A stretch of DNA of 64,000 nucleotides from Stomorhina lunata (GCA_933228675.1 OW121740.1:31954632-32018631), one strand, 5' to 3'; counted from the first letter of the stretch, positions 23,201 through 35,166 are shown. Notes: generated by a model not told the origin, from the letters alone. A program made the numbers and translations.

Positions 23201-25167
23201 ATGCAGTGTGAAAAAATTAATTTATTTTGCTACGTTTGCGGTCATCAAATTAGAAAAAACAAATATGGAAAAGAAAAGAATCTTCTAACTAGCGAATTCA
23301 GAAGAGCATATACGTTGTTTTTCGACGAAGTAGACTTGACCAGTGAAAATTACACACCTAATATAGTGTGTCGCCAATGCTATAACAATCTCATGGCATG
23401 GTTGAGTGGAGCAAAATTTAGTATGAAGTATTGTAAACCATGATGTAAACATTTGCTATGCATGCGTAAATTACACACGTGGAATGAATCGACATGGTGA
23501 GAAGAATAAAATTTATAAAGCAACTGCAACAGCTACACTACCAGTGCTTGCACCTGAAAATTTTGTACCGCCAAGGCCACCAAGTACAGATCTCAGGACA
23601 GAATTTACAGGAATGAATACTGAAGGTGGTGTTACTTATGAAGATCCGTTTGACGCCGATTATGAGCCTCAACAAGGAAGAGATGGATCACAACTAATAA
23701 CACAAATGGAAATGGATTTCATTGTGGCCATATTGGGATTATCGCAGCGGCTTGCCATATTTTTGACAGCGTTTTTAAAGCAAAGAAAATTAACACTTGC
23801 TAACGTTAACTCTTCGGCATACCGGAAACGGCAAGCTGAATTTCAGAACTTCTACACTCTACATAATGACAATTCGTTCGCTTACTGCAACGATATAAAA
23901 GCTTTGGTGGTAAAAATGGGAATAAACTACATCGCTAGTGAGTGGAGATTATTTATTGATAGTTCTGTTTCAAGCTTGAAGGCAGTGTTATTGCATATGT
24001 CGAACCGAAAACCTTGCATTCCCCTAGCAATCGGTGTCAACATGGAAGAAAACTACGAAACATTGAAAAATATTATGGAAAAAATCAAATACTACGAAAA
24101 TAAATGGAAGATTTGCTGTGATTTGAAGGTCATCAACATTATGCAAGGGATCATTGATAAAGGCGGCTTTCCCAAATTCTTTTGTTTTCGTTGTAATTGG
24201 GATTCGCGATCTCTGAATCAATTCGAATGTAATTCGTGGACACCAAGAGGAAATGTGGAGGAACAAATGAAAGAACATAGACTGAAAAATGCACCTTTGA
24301 TTGACAATACTCATGATATCTTGCTGCCACCGCTCCACATTAAATTGGGAATTGTTAAAAAATTCATCGAAGTGGCTGTTATAAATTGTCCAAATGCATT
24401 TGACTATTTGAAAAGTGTTTTCCCAAAGCGTAGCGATGACAAAATTAAGAAAGGTATGTATTGTAGTAATCTAAATCCTATATTTTCCACCTTATTGTAT
24501 ATTTACTTTTCTTTTCTGTTTCTTTTTTTATCGTTTGATAGGAGTACTTAATGGCCCAGACATTAGAAAGCTTTTCAAGACAAATTTTGAGTCAGCGCTT
24601 GATGAAAATCATTCAATGGCATGGATTTATCTTCAACGTGTATGCACCAGAGTCTTGGGAGGGGATCGAGACGCTGAGCCGGAAGCAAGAGAATGGGTGA
24701 AAGAAATGCTGTATTATTTTGAGAAAATCGGCGCATCGATGACATTAAAGCTGCACTTTCTTCATTTTCATTTTGACGATTTTATGAAGCAACTGTCTAC
24801 TGAGTCCGATGAGCAAGGAGAACGGTTTCATCAAACCACAATGCCCATGGAAAAACGGTACAAAGGCAAAAAACTAGACGCATTGCTTGGAGAGGTAATA
24901 TCAAATATATTGATGCATTGCTTTGTATTCCTTTTTTGATTTTTGTTTTTATTTCAGGTATGTTGGTGGAGCCACAAGATTACCCTGTATGATGTCAATG
25001 AAGTATTTCATGAAGAAAAAGCTTATGATGGAGGGCAGTCTGGAAGCAACGTACCCGTGCGCACCCTAAGTTCTGAATCAGAGTCAGATTCGGATGATTC
25101 GGACGACGAATTGGATCCACAACTTAAGAGAGTGCTATTTACAAGTCCAGGGCCATCAACTTTATAA
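23201..25167 (+). CDS. Transposase-like protein, three exons, one frameshift
   Basis: Gene of the 22047-26309 transposon. Exon 1 is 23201-24453, exon 2 24542-24894, exon 3 24958-25167 (stop TAA); introns are 88 and 63 bp with GT..AG ends. Joined, about 605 codons. The N-terminus has paired cysteines C10-x2-C13 and C57-x2-C60, then CYAC, a zinc-finger-like arrangement. The core has FIDSSVSSLKAVLLHM, CCDLKVINIM, CFRCNWDSRS, LLPPLHIKLGI, MTLKLHFLHFHFDDF and SDEQGERFHQ. I recognise these as blocks of a transposon-type protein common in arthropods and fish, whose name I cannot recall with certainty; the conserved D, D and E residues could be catalytic (inference). One frame break lies at about 23428-23442, between MKYCKP and NICYAC, so this copy is probably inactive. 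The C-terminus is acidic and serine-rich (ESDSDDSDDELD). Confidence 0.75.
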
Positions 25168-25669
25168 ACATGACACAAATATTTATTTATTTTATTTATT
25201 TCCATATTTATTAATCTTATTTTTGTGATATATGCCATTGTATATTAATGTTGAAATAACAACAAAAAAAAATTAAAATAAAAAAATTTTACACATACGA
25301 AATGAAATTAAATCAAATGAAATTAAATTATTTTTGTATTAGAAATTGAATGTTCTAAAAAGTTGTTTAATTAGATCTTATGTACATTTTTGTAGCTTAT
25401 TGTTTTCTTGAATTTCGAACGGTTTGCTACGTATGGACTTAAACATGGGAAAAAAGGTAAAAAAATTGTTTTTTTTAAATGACGTTTTTTTCATTTTATG
25501 TGTTCACAATTTTTGTTCTTTACAAGGGTTATACAATATCTTTGCCTTAAAGAGAAAATGAAAATTCCACTCGGTTTGCAAAATATGCGCCTGAGAAAAT
25601 GATTACTTTTTTAATGACACCAAGACCTCAAATCTTTGGGGGCCTCTGAAAAAACTCCATGACTTGGGG
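25168..25669. other. Transposon 3' UTR and internal TIR sub-repeat
   Basis: AATAAA-like runs at 25255-25290 could serve as polyadenylation signal. From 25380 a diverged second copy of the TIR module appears (CGAACGGTTTGCTACGTATG, GGACTTAAACATGG). Confidence 0.55.
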
Positions 25670-26309
25670 CAAAACTAGAATATATGGTCTTTTTTGTCTT
25701 TTATCACGTAGTTGTATTTGTATATGGTTATATTTTTAATTGTTGAAGTAAAAAAAAATAAGCATTGAAAATATCATTTTTTTGGGAAATTTTTAATTTT
25801 TATGGTTTCCTTAGCGCTACCCTTACTGTGTTAAGGATCATTCCTAGGATGTTTGTATGTTCTACAAAGTTGTTAAGTGAGGTCTTAGCTACATTTTTGT
25901 AGTATATTGTTTTCTTAAATTTTGAACGGTTTGCTACGTATGAACCTGAACATGTAAAAAAAGCCTAAAAAAAATCGTTTTTTTTTAAGTTTTTTGCGAT
26001 TTTGATTTCTAAGATGGCGTTTTTTGATTTAATGCGTTCACAATTTTTATTCCTCATGACAATGGCTACAACTTTGCCTCAAACAGTAAATCGAAATTCC
26101 TAACGGTTTGGAAGATATGAGCCTGAGAAGATGACCACTTTTTTGCAAAAAAGGCAAAGAGGCCCAAAATCTTTAGGGCCCCGCCCACAAAAAAGGGGAG
26201 GACATTTGACAAAACTGAAAGACACGTGTCTTCTTTTTTTTGATCCTCTATCTCGTGGTGGTGTCCGTATGTGGTTATTTTTCCATGACCTAAAAAATTA
26301 CACACAGTG
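25670..26309 (-). repeat. Right terminal inverted repeat
   Basis: Inverted partner of 22047-22690, ending in CACACAGTG. The frames on both strands here are mirror images of those in the left repeat and are not genes. Confidence 0.85.
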
Positions 26310-26340
26310 TATTTTTCGGATTTGCCCATATCTATTTTAT

Positions 26341-27219
26341 TGCGGTTTATTAAAGTAGCTTCCTTGATGAGATAGATAATGGTAATATGTCAGCCAGTTT
26401 GTCTGCTAATGTAATTTATTTTCATATAAATAAATGGTTTTGTATTAGTATATTCATTAAGTTCATAATGATTCATTTTTACTAATATCAATCGAAAGAA
26501 TGACAAAGGAAAATTTTATTATACTTTAGATAAATGAAAAGGTTGATTGGTAGGAAAAGCAATCACCAGAAATTAAACAAGTACATTTCCCACAGCCTTT
26601 GAAGTACATAAAAATATGAAAATATTTGGTCAGTTTCTCTACTTTCTGGTTGAGTTCCGACAAATTAGAGTTACTCTCTCGTACAACCAAAATTTAGGTT
26701 CAAAGTTGATTTAACTTCAAACAAAAGTTCTCAAAACTATTGAAAATATTTTAGGTTTGTTGTATTTAATTTTTAATAACAATCTTTTTGATTGACATTT
26801 ATGAGGGGAATGAAACTACTTACCCTATTTAGTAAAGACTCAAACCAAAACATTTTAGGGGAGCACAATTAGGTGAGTTTTGGATATCTTCGGACTGGAA
26901 TGCGTAGTTTCATTCTAGTATGGGAACACAAATATAATGTGTCTTGGTTAGATTGTTATAAGTTTTAATAGCCAGTTATTAAATTTATTAGATTGTTTTG
27001 TTGAAATGGAAGACAATTTTCGTACAATGAATAAGTGTTGATTATAAACATAAATTAATATGTATATTGAGCAATTCGGTCCAACACCTTTTACAATTTT
27101 TGCAGTACAACATGATTACCCCTCATATAATATTTTTAGTTCGTGCCATCAAGCAATTGCTCTAGATGATTGTTGACTTCACAATTTAATTTTCAATACA
27201 TAAAAACATGTAAACATAT
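26341..27219. other. Unassigned AT-rich DNA
   Basis: No coding sequence or repeat recognised. It separates H2 from its inverted relative H3. Confidence 0.4.
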
Positions 27220-27540
27220 ATCATCATACAAACAGTTTCTTAAGATGTATATACTCAAGTCAGGCCCAAAATTTTACAATTATACACCGAAGTTTCTGGG
27301 ACACCAGACCTTTGAGATTTACCCCAAATAATGAATCGATTTCGATAGTTCCAATACTAATAACAATTTTAGTACCAAGTTTCATCAAATGTTTTTAACT
27401 ACTACCTGTACTTTGATAATATATTAGAATGAACGCCCATTCAGCAAGCCGTCATCATTAAACTGACCCAAGACGTGATTTTGATTACTTAAAATACATA
27501 CTTCAGCACAACAATTTTAAGTAATTCGGACATATAAATT
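27220..27540 (+). repeat. Very old family A relic
   Basis: Diverged matches in order to family A: CATCATACAAACAGTTTCTTA, AGTACCAAGTTTCATCAAAT, CCTGTACTTTGATAA, CAGCACAACAATTTTAAGTA. Termini are gone. Confidence 0.5.
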
Positions 27541-27576
27541 CCTTTTTAAATTTCACCAAACAAAGATCATCAGCTT

Positions 27577-27726
27577 TTATGTGATCTTTTCTATGTATTC
27601 TCTTGCGTCGGACATTGCTTTATACAACCAATTTTCTATTTCCATTAATGAAGCCAAAGACTTTTTGTAATTTTCGTAAATATCACGATCATTAATGAAA
27701 CTTGTAAAAATAAGTGTAAAAAGCAT
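27577..27726 (-). CDS. 49-codon ORF conserved with 37456-37602
   Basis: The minus strand reads MLFTLIFTSFINDRDIYENY, then KKSLASLMEIENWLYKAMSD and AREYIEKIT before TAA. The start is hydrophobic and could be a signal-like stretch, and the rest is polar and helical. A second copy on the plus strand at 37456 keeps MxLxLIFxSFINDRxIYEN and then diverges. The DNA similarity extends about 60 bp upstream of the ATG (AACAAAGCGGCAC, AATATCCAA), so this may be part of a duplicated segment or an exon with a non-coding upstream part. Family unknown. Confidence 0.35.
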   Translation of the reverse strand: MLFTLIFTSFINDRDIYENYKKSLASLMEIENWLYKAMSDAREYIEKIT

Positions 27727-27980
27727 TCATTTGGGATTTGGATATTAAAAAAGTCCGTTTGTGCCGCTTTGTTAAAGAAACTACAAAAACAAAATATACA
27801 AGAAACAAAATCAAAATCAAATTTATAGCAACAAAATATACGGTTCCAGAAAACAATGAAATATAATCTCGAATATTGTTGCCACGTTACTATCATTTTT
27901 GCAAACATTGTTTAAAATAAATATAATCGATTTGGGAATATTTTTTGAAACAGAAATAAATTTAAATATTAAACAATCTT

Positions 27981-28270
27981 AGATATGGACAAATCCGAAA
28001 AATATTAAACCAAAGACAAAATTTTAAAACTGCCAAAATGACGTATTTGTGTTCATGAAAATATTTACCATATATTGATCCTTTAGAATATATAATGGAT
28101 ACAATTTTTGATTGCTCTCTATGTGAATGGCAGAGGTTTATTTGAACCCATCTCGAATTTTTATAAATTTTTTAAAATAATAGGTTTCTTAAAAGTTCAC
28201 AAAAATCGCTAAAACAGTCTTCCAAATGTTAGACAATTAGATTTAAAAGACCGCATCAAAAGTAATTGGA
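27981..28270 (-). repeat. Dispersed repeat H, copy H3 (inverted, unoccupied site)
   Basis: Inverted counterpart of 21757-22046 plus 26310-26340: AGATATGGACAAATCCG, ACAAAATT, TATTGATCCTTTAGAATATA, AATTTTTGATTGCTCTC and CATCAAAAGTAATTGGA. It reads straight through the position where H2 carries the 4.26-kb transposon. It ends just before the GACGGACGCTAC motif would appear. Confidence 0.8.
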
Positions 28271-28290
28271 GTGATATAAAAAACATAAAG

Positions 28291-28747
28291 TAACGAGTAA
28301 GAGTGTTATATTCCGATGTGCCGAATCTTAAATACCCACCATCAAGTTGTGTTAAATTTAGAAATATCTCTCATATATCTACGAGGGTGCAGCTAATTCA
28401 AAATGCGGATCAAATTCGAAAAAAAGTTGTTACGCTAGTTGGTATTGTTAGCAAAATACTAAATTCGGTTGCAGGAGCTTTATAGTTCAACATTTAAAAG
28501 TATGTAAGTGGTTTCCCTAGTATTAGCTTTGCACAAAATTTAATCTCATAACCTGGCGTAGTTTAGCATTAATAGTCTGTTAAATACTTTTCGTTTAGCT
28601 TAATATTGAGTTAGGATAAACATGTTGATAGTAATACGACAGGTCCATATATTTTGTTGGGAGTTCCTAATAGTGTATATAAAGTCTGGACATTGGTGCA
28701 ATTTTAATATGCTGCTTGTACCTCCGAATATGCTTGATTGTAGATAT
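28291..28747 (+). repeat. Family B repeat, copy B1 (5' fragment)
   Basis: Starts GAGTAAGAGTGTTATATTCCG and contains ATACCCACCATCAAGTTGTG, CTACGAGGGTGCAG and a TTTAGCTTAATATTGAGTTAG module. It stops at TTGATTGTAGATATAAA, where copy B2 begins, so B1 and B2 lie head to tail. Confidence 0.8.
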
Positions 28748-30358
28748 AAACAAGTAAGAGTGTTATATTCGGCTGTGCCGAATCTTATATACCCACCATC
28801 AAGTTGTGTTAAATTTAGAAACATATCTCATATATCTACGAGGGTGCAGAAAATTCAAAACGTGGACCAAATTGGAAAAAAGTTGTTACGCTAGTTGGTA
28901 TTGTTAGTAAAATATTTGGAATTACTTCGGTTGCAGTAGCTTTATAGTTCAACATTCAAAAGTATGTAAGTGGTTTCCCTAGTATTAATTTACTTTGAAC
29001 AAAATTCACTATCGTAACCGGGTATGGTTTTACATTAATAAGTTGTTAAATACTTTTCCTTTAGATTAATATTTAGTTAGGATGAAGTAGTTGATAGTAA
29101 TACGAGTGGTCCATATATTTTGTTAGGAGGTCCTAATGCATCTACCATATACAAATCTTAATATGCTGCTTGTACCTCAGAATCTTTTTGATTGTAGATA
29201 TAAAAAAGGGGATGTAATATATATATAAGAATTATAGCCAAATGTTGACCGATTGCAACAACGCACACTGGCTGGTATTTATATAAAGCTTATTTTTGCA
29301 AAATTTAGTGGTAATAGCTGTCATAGTTTCTAATTTAATAGCTTTTAACTGGTCCTTGCTAAATATTTTTTGGTTTCCGGGAGTGTTTTTTATATGAAAG
29401 CTATAGTCAAATATGGACCGATTCCTATAAAATTTTATATACTGACTAATAGTTGCATAAAAGTTCTCTATTCTAAATTTAGTCGTCATAGCTATTACAA
29501 TTGTACTCAATTTATCAGCATTCATGTGTTTCCCGGGGCGGGGTTATATGGGAGCTCTAACTAAATGTGAACCGATTTCGCATATTTTCAGTACACAACT
29601 TTTGTTACATATCAGAAATACTTTTGTAAAATTTTGTTGCTGTAGCCCTTTCAGTTAAGGCGCTATCGCGCTTTTATCTAGCGGACAGACGGACATAAAC
29701 CCCCTTTTCTTTTTGTATTTTTGTGTTTCCGTAAGTTTTTTTATATGGGAGCTATGGTCAAATGGTGACCGATTGTGACAAAATTTTGCACACTGGTATT
29801 TACATAAGACTTATTTGTGCTAAATTTGGTGACCAAAGCTATTACATTTTAGCATTTATTGGCATTTAAGTTAATTTCAGGTGGAATTTAGGCTGTTTCC
29901 GTATGTTTTTTATATGGGAGCTATGGTTAAATGTAAACCGATTTCAATGAAATTTTATATGCTGGCTAGTGCTTATGTAAAACTTCTAGATACTAAATTT
30001 TGTCATCATAGCTGTTATAATTTGTCATTTATTAGCAAATAAGCGACTGGCGTAGACGAGGTTATACGGGAGCTATGGTCAAATGTTAACCGATTTTGCC
30101 CAATTTCAATACCAAAATTTTCTCATAAATGAAGAATGTTTTTGCTAAGTTTCAGTGAGCTAGCTCCTTTCGTTTAGGCGTTATCGTGATTTCAACAGAC
30201 AGACAGACGGACAGACAGACGGACCTCGCTCAATCGTCTTAGAATTTCATAAGGATTCAGAATATATATCGTTTTTGATTTTTGAGCCAATATTAAGGAA
30301 ATTACAAACGGAATGACAATCTCAATATACCCCCCATTCTTTTTGATGGTGGGTATAA
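28748..30358 (+). repeat. Family B repeat, copy B2 (full length)
   Basis: About 1.6 kb. It begins AAACAAGTAAGAGTG, a perfect 7-bp hairpin ATTCGGC TGT GCCGAAT, then TATACCCACCATCAA, which is exactly complementary to TTGATGGTGGGTATA at the end. The interior is built from five or six diverged modules of about 160-190 bp, each with TATGGGAGCTATGGTCAAAT, GACCGATT and AAATTTT (29216, 29390, 29548, 29745, 29905, 30066). A GACAGACGGACAG run lies near 30200. No conserved frame. Confidence 0.85.
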
Positions 30359-32258
30359 AAAGAGATGTTATAGCCAAATGTTGACCGATTGTAACAAACT
30401 TTTACACACTGGCTGGTATTTATATAGAGCTCGTTTTTGCAAAATTTAGTTGCCATAGCTATCATAGTTTCTAATTTAATAGCTTTTAACTGACCTTTGC
30501 TACATTTTTTTTGGTTTTTGTATGAAAGCTATAGTCAAATATGGACCGATTCCTATAAAATTTTATACACAAATAGTTGCATAAATCTTCTCTATTCAAA
30601 ATTTAGTCGTCATACCTATTACAATTTTATTCAATTTATCAGCATTTATGTATTTCCCGGGGCGGGGTTATATGGGAGCTCTAACTAAATGTGAACCGAT
30701 TTCGCCCATTTTCAGTACATATCAAAAATACTTTTGTACAATTTTGTCTCTCTAGCTCTTGTAGTTTAGGAGCTATCGCGCTTTTATCTGACAGGCGGAC
30801 ATAAACCGTATTTATACCCTTCACCACCGTAGGTGGAAAGGGTATTATAAGTTTGTGCTGATGTTTGTAACGCATAGAAATATTTGTCTTAGACCCACCT
30901 TTTAGTATACCAATAGACTTAGAATCACTTTCTGAGTCGATTTAGCGATGTCCGTCCGTCCGTCCGTCCGTCCGTATGGCTGGCTGGCTGGACCCCCATG
31001 TAAACCTTGTAATCAAACTACAGGTCGCAATTCTAAAGATAATTGATGAAATTTGGCACAGATAATTTTTTTGATAATGGGACCATGGCTATTGAAATTG
31101 TTCAAAATCGGCCCATTATTTATGGTACCTCCCATAGGTCCCACTTCCCGGAATTGCTATATTGGCCACAAATAGCAATATTTTTTCATGAAATTTAAAA
31201 CAGATACTGCTTATGTAAACTTAAATTACTGTACCAAATTTCGTTGAAATCGGTCCACATTTGACCATAGCTCCCATACAAACTCTTCTTCAAAAACGCA
31301 CTAAATGAGACAAAAAATCACTAAAACGCTCGTAAATCTAAAGATAATGAAAATTTTGAGTTTATTTTTTGCATACATAATTTTTGTAACGACTGTAATC
31401 AATTTGCCAAATTTCGAGATAATCGGTCCACATTTGACCCTAGCTCTCATATAAGTCCAAATGACGGAAACAGGTTGAATATATATGTTTTGAGAAAATG
31501 TTTGTATGATGGCAAAATATAGCAAATATTTGTCCTTATAGAGGAAAAATAACACCTTTGACCTTAGTGGTGAAGGGTATCGTATGGTCGGCTTGACCGA
31601 CTATAGCGCTTTCTTACTTATTTCTTTTTGTATTTGTGTATTTCCGTAAGTTTTTTATATGGGAGCTATGGTCAAATGGTGACCGATTGTGACAAAATTT
31701 TGTACACTGGCTGTTATTCACATAAGACTTCCTTTTGCTGAATTTAGTGGTCAAAGCTATTACAGTTTATCATTTATTGGCATTTAAGTGTATTTCAGGT
31801 GGAACTTAGGCTGTTTCCGTAAGTTTTTTGTATGGGAGCTATGGTTAAATGTGAACCGATTTCGATGAAATGCTGCCTAGTGCCTATGTGAAACTTCTAA
31901 ATACCAAATTTTGTCATCATATCTTTTATAATTTGTCATTTATTAGCAAATAAGCGATTAGTCTAGACGAGGATATACGGGAGCTATGGTCAAATGTGAA
32001 CCAATTTTGCCCGATTTTAATACCAAAATTTTCCAAGAAATGAAGAATATTTGTGCCAAATTTCAGTAAACTATAGCCTTTCGTTAAGGTTTTATCGTGC
32101 CGACAACAGACAGACAGACGGACATCGCTCAATCGTCTTAGAATTTCATAAGGATTCAGAATATACTTAAATTTTGGTTTTTGAGTCAATATTAAGGAAA
32201 TTACAAACGGAATGACAATCTCAATATACCCCCCATTCCTTTTGGTGGTGGGTATAAA
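30359..32258 (+). repeat. Family B repeat, copy B3 (5' truncated, holds A9)
   Basis: Begins at ATGTTATAGCCAAATGTTGAC, equivalent to about 29214 of B2, directly after B2's GGGTATAAAA end, so the 3' part of B is tandemly repeated. It is split by family A copy A9 at 30812-31622 and ends with GGTGGTGGGTATAAAA. Confidence 0.82.
30812..31622 (-). repeat. Family A repeat, copy A9, nested in B3
   Basis: Full-length reverse copy. B2 gives the unoccupied sequence at 29688-29725 (GACATAAACC then TTTTCTTTTTG). In B3 the same words flank A9, with ACATAAACCGTA to the left and TTTCTTTTTG to the right. The target is a T-rich run, so duplication length cannot be read exactly. Subfamily with A8. Confidence 0.88.
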
Positions 32259-32262
32259 AAAT

Positions 32263-32320
32263 CGTTTAAGACATCAGAACTACACATTAAAACAAAGTAT
32301 AAAAAGCTGCAACTCTGCCT
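32263..32320 (+). repeat. Short dispersed repeat (pair with 3886-3960)
   Basis: ACATCAGAACTACACATT, AAGTATAAAAAGC and TGCAACTCTGC. See the partner copy. Confidence 0.5.
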
Positions 32321-33599
32321 ATGGGTTTTTTGTTCTTTTCTCTTTTTGCCTACCTGTGATTATGTGAAGTTTCAGAATCTCTCTTCGTGGGAGTATGTGG
32401 AACCTATATATCAAGGTTGGCCATTGTTTGCGTGGCAGGGAAATAACAACATTTTACAGTAAACAAGTAAGATTTGTTTTTACTCGTATTCAAGAAAAAA
32501 AAAAAAACACAAACAAAAATGCATACTACAATTACAAAACATACTGCAAATACAATTTGTGTTGCTCTACTTAAAAACGCTCTCCATTTGGCCAACTTTG
32601 CTATATATCAAGCTTTAAGGTTTAACGCAAAATTTTTAGTGGCTATACATAATTCGATGTATTAAAACCTTGACAAATGTCACATCTATCATTCTCTAAT
32701 TTGCGTATAGTATAAGCTTTAAGCGGACATTAATCGATTCAAACTGATAGATCGTAATTTCCCAAAACCAGTTCTGACACTGTCAACCCATCATATTCGA
32801 CAATTTGTTAGAAATTTTGATTTTTGTTACGAAATTTTAATTTTTGTTTACACAAAACTTGTATGGAAGAGTCGGTACACTTAAAAGTGTTTTGACCATT
32901 ATTTACTCTCCATACATTAAAGGGCAACAGCCCAAAGCTATTGCATACTTGTTATATTACCTTTAAATACATTTAGATACAAAATGTGTAAAGTTAGGTT
33001 TCAAAAATACAAATGAATCATTTATCGGGAAGGAACGAAATTACTTTCCGAACAATCCAATGCTATCTGAACAATATGCGAAACTACTAATTTATGATAA
33101 ACTCCAAATAATCATTAATATGCAGATTGCTGAGAAGAAGGCCTAAAACTAATAACCATGACAATAAATACAAATCTCCCTTAAATGACTAATTTGCTGT
33201 AAGCAAGGCAACCTTAACGTAAAATTAAAGCTAATAATCACATCTTTAAAATCATCAAATTTGTAATAAAGTAATGAACATTAATGGAAACATAAGATAC
33301 AATGTAAACCACAAAACCAAAATTACAAATCAAATAGAAAACCAGGAGTAAGTTAAAATTAATGTCTTCAGATTGCTTTTATTTGGACTCATTTGAAATG
33401 AAATGTTTGTGAGATGTTTTGTAACTTGCAAATCTTATTTGTAAATAAAAGCTTATTTTTCGACATTATTTAAAAGATTTATTATGTTAAGATAGTTTGA
33501 GGTCTTTTGCAACCAACATTGAAGCTTTTTTTATAGAGAATGTGCAGAGATCGGCATATAGAGAACAGAACAAAAAAATCTTCCGTTTTCTACTTCATT
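32321..33599. other. Unassigned AT-rich DNA
   Basis: Two overlapping opposite-strand frames at 32404-32665 are low complexity. No gene or shared repeat recognised. Confidence 0.4.
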
Positions 33600-35166
33600 T
33601 TTTTTAATATTTTAATATAGAAAATATAGAAAATTATCTATAGAACTATCTATAGAAAGTTTTTTAATCAACAATTTTTTGATAGAAAATATTTTAATTA
33701 TACATTTTTATATAGAAAATTTTTTTTGTCAAAAATTTTTCTATAGAAAATTTGTTTTCAAAACTTTTACTATAGGAAATTTTTTTATCAAAAATTTTTC
33801 TATAGAAAAATTTTTTGTAAAAATTTTTCTATATAAGATTTTTTTATAAAAAATTTTTCTATAGAAAATTTTGTTATTAAAAATTTTTCTACAGAAGATT
33901 TTTTTAACAAAAATGTTTCTATAAAAATTTTTCTATATAGATATAGATTTTTTTTTCAAAAAATTTTCTACAGAAAATTTTTTTAATAAAAATTTCTATA
34001 GAATTTTTTTTTATCAAAAATTTTCTATAGAAATTTTTCTTTTTTTAAATTTTTCTATAGACAATTTTTTTGTAAAAAATTTTTCTACAGAAAATTTTTA
34101 TCAAAAATTTTTCTATAGAAAATTTTTATCAAAAATTTTTCTATAGAAAGTTTTTTTAACAAAAATGTTTCTAAAAAAATTTTTCTATAGAATATTTTTT
34201 AATCAAATGTTTTTCTATAGAAAATTTTTTAATCAAAAATTTTTCTGTAGAAAATTTTTTAATCAAAAATTTTTCTATAGAAAATTTTTTAATCAAAAAT
34301 TTTTCTATAGAAAATTTTTTAATCAAAAATTTTTCTATAGAAAATTTTTTTATCAAAAATTTTTCTATAGAAAATTTTTTTATCAACAATTTTTGTAAAG
34401 AAATTTTTTTTATCAAAAACTTTTCTATAGAAAGTTTTTTAATTAAAAATTTTTCTGTAGATAATGTTAAAATCAAAAATTTTACAATAGAATTTTTTTT
34501 ATTAAAAATTTTTTATAGAAAATTTTTTGGCAAAAATTTTTTTATCAAAAATTTTTCTATAGAAAATTTTTAATCAAATATTTTTCTATAGACATTTTTT
34601 TGATCAAACATTTTTCTATATAAAATTTTTCATCAAAAAAAAAAAATTTTTATCAAAAATGTTTCTGTAGAAAATTTTTAAATCATAAATTGTTCTAAAA
34701 AAAAATATTTTATTAATAATTTCTCAATAGAAAATTTTTTTGTCAAAAATTTTTCTATAGAAAATTGTTTTTTAAAAAAATTTTTTATAAAAACTTTATC
34801 AAAAATTTTTCTACAGAAAATTTTTTGATCAAAAATTTTTTTATAGAAAATTTTTTTGCCAAAAATTTTTCTATAGAAAATTTTTTTTATCAAAAATTTT
34901 TGGAATTCTTTTTAATCAAAAATGTTTCTATAGAAAATTTTTTATCAAAAATTTTATTTTTTTATAAAATTTGTTTTTTCAAAAATTTTTCTTTAGAAAT
35001 TTCATAAAAAATTTTTCTATAGAATACTTTTTTATGAAAAATATTTCTATAGAATTTTTTTTATGAAAATTATTTCTATAGAATTTTTTTTATCAAAAAT
35101 ATTTCAGTCGAAAATTTAGCAATAGAAAAATATTTTTATCGAAAATTTTCACAGAAAAATATTTTT
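33600..35166 (-). repeat. Minisatellite S6, 30-bp monomer (inverse of S1)
   Basis: About 48 copies with many indels; cleanest at 34200-34380. The unit is TATAGAAAATTTTTTAATC followed by AAAAATTTTTC. Its reverse complement equals the S1 monomer apart from AATC versus TATC. It ends at 35166, where repeat C begins, and resumes briefly beyond C at 36578-36640, so the C block sits inside the array. Confidence 0.95.

Larger units (their letters stand above)
22047..26309 (+). mobile_element. 4.26-kb DNA transposon with long TIRs
   Basis: Bounded by CACGGTG at 22047 and its counterpart CACAGTG at 26303-26309, with inverted repeats of about 0.6 kb. The flanking TAT (22044-22046 and 26310-26312) is a 3-bp target duplication. 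This is confirmed inside the window: the inverted paralogue of the host repeat at 27981-28270 has the site unoccupied (CCGAAAAATATTAAAC at 27995-28010). It carries one three-exon gene on the plus strand. Termini and 3-bp duplication are compatible with a CACTA/Mirage/Chapaev-type (CMC) element, but the superfamily is an inference. Confidence 0.85.

Noticed and set aside
24024..24338. 104-codon minus-strand frame
   Set aside because: Antisense shadow of exon 1 of the transposase-like gene.
22047..26309. Idea that CACTGTG/CACGGTG ends mark a Transib (RAG-like) element
   Set aside because: The target duplication is 3 bp, not 5 bp, and the protein blocks do not look like Transib transposase.
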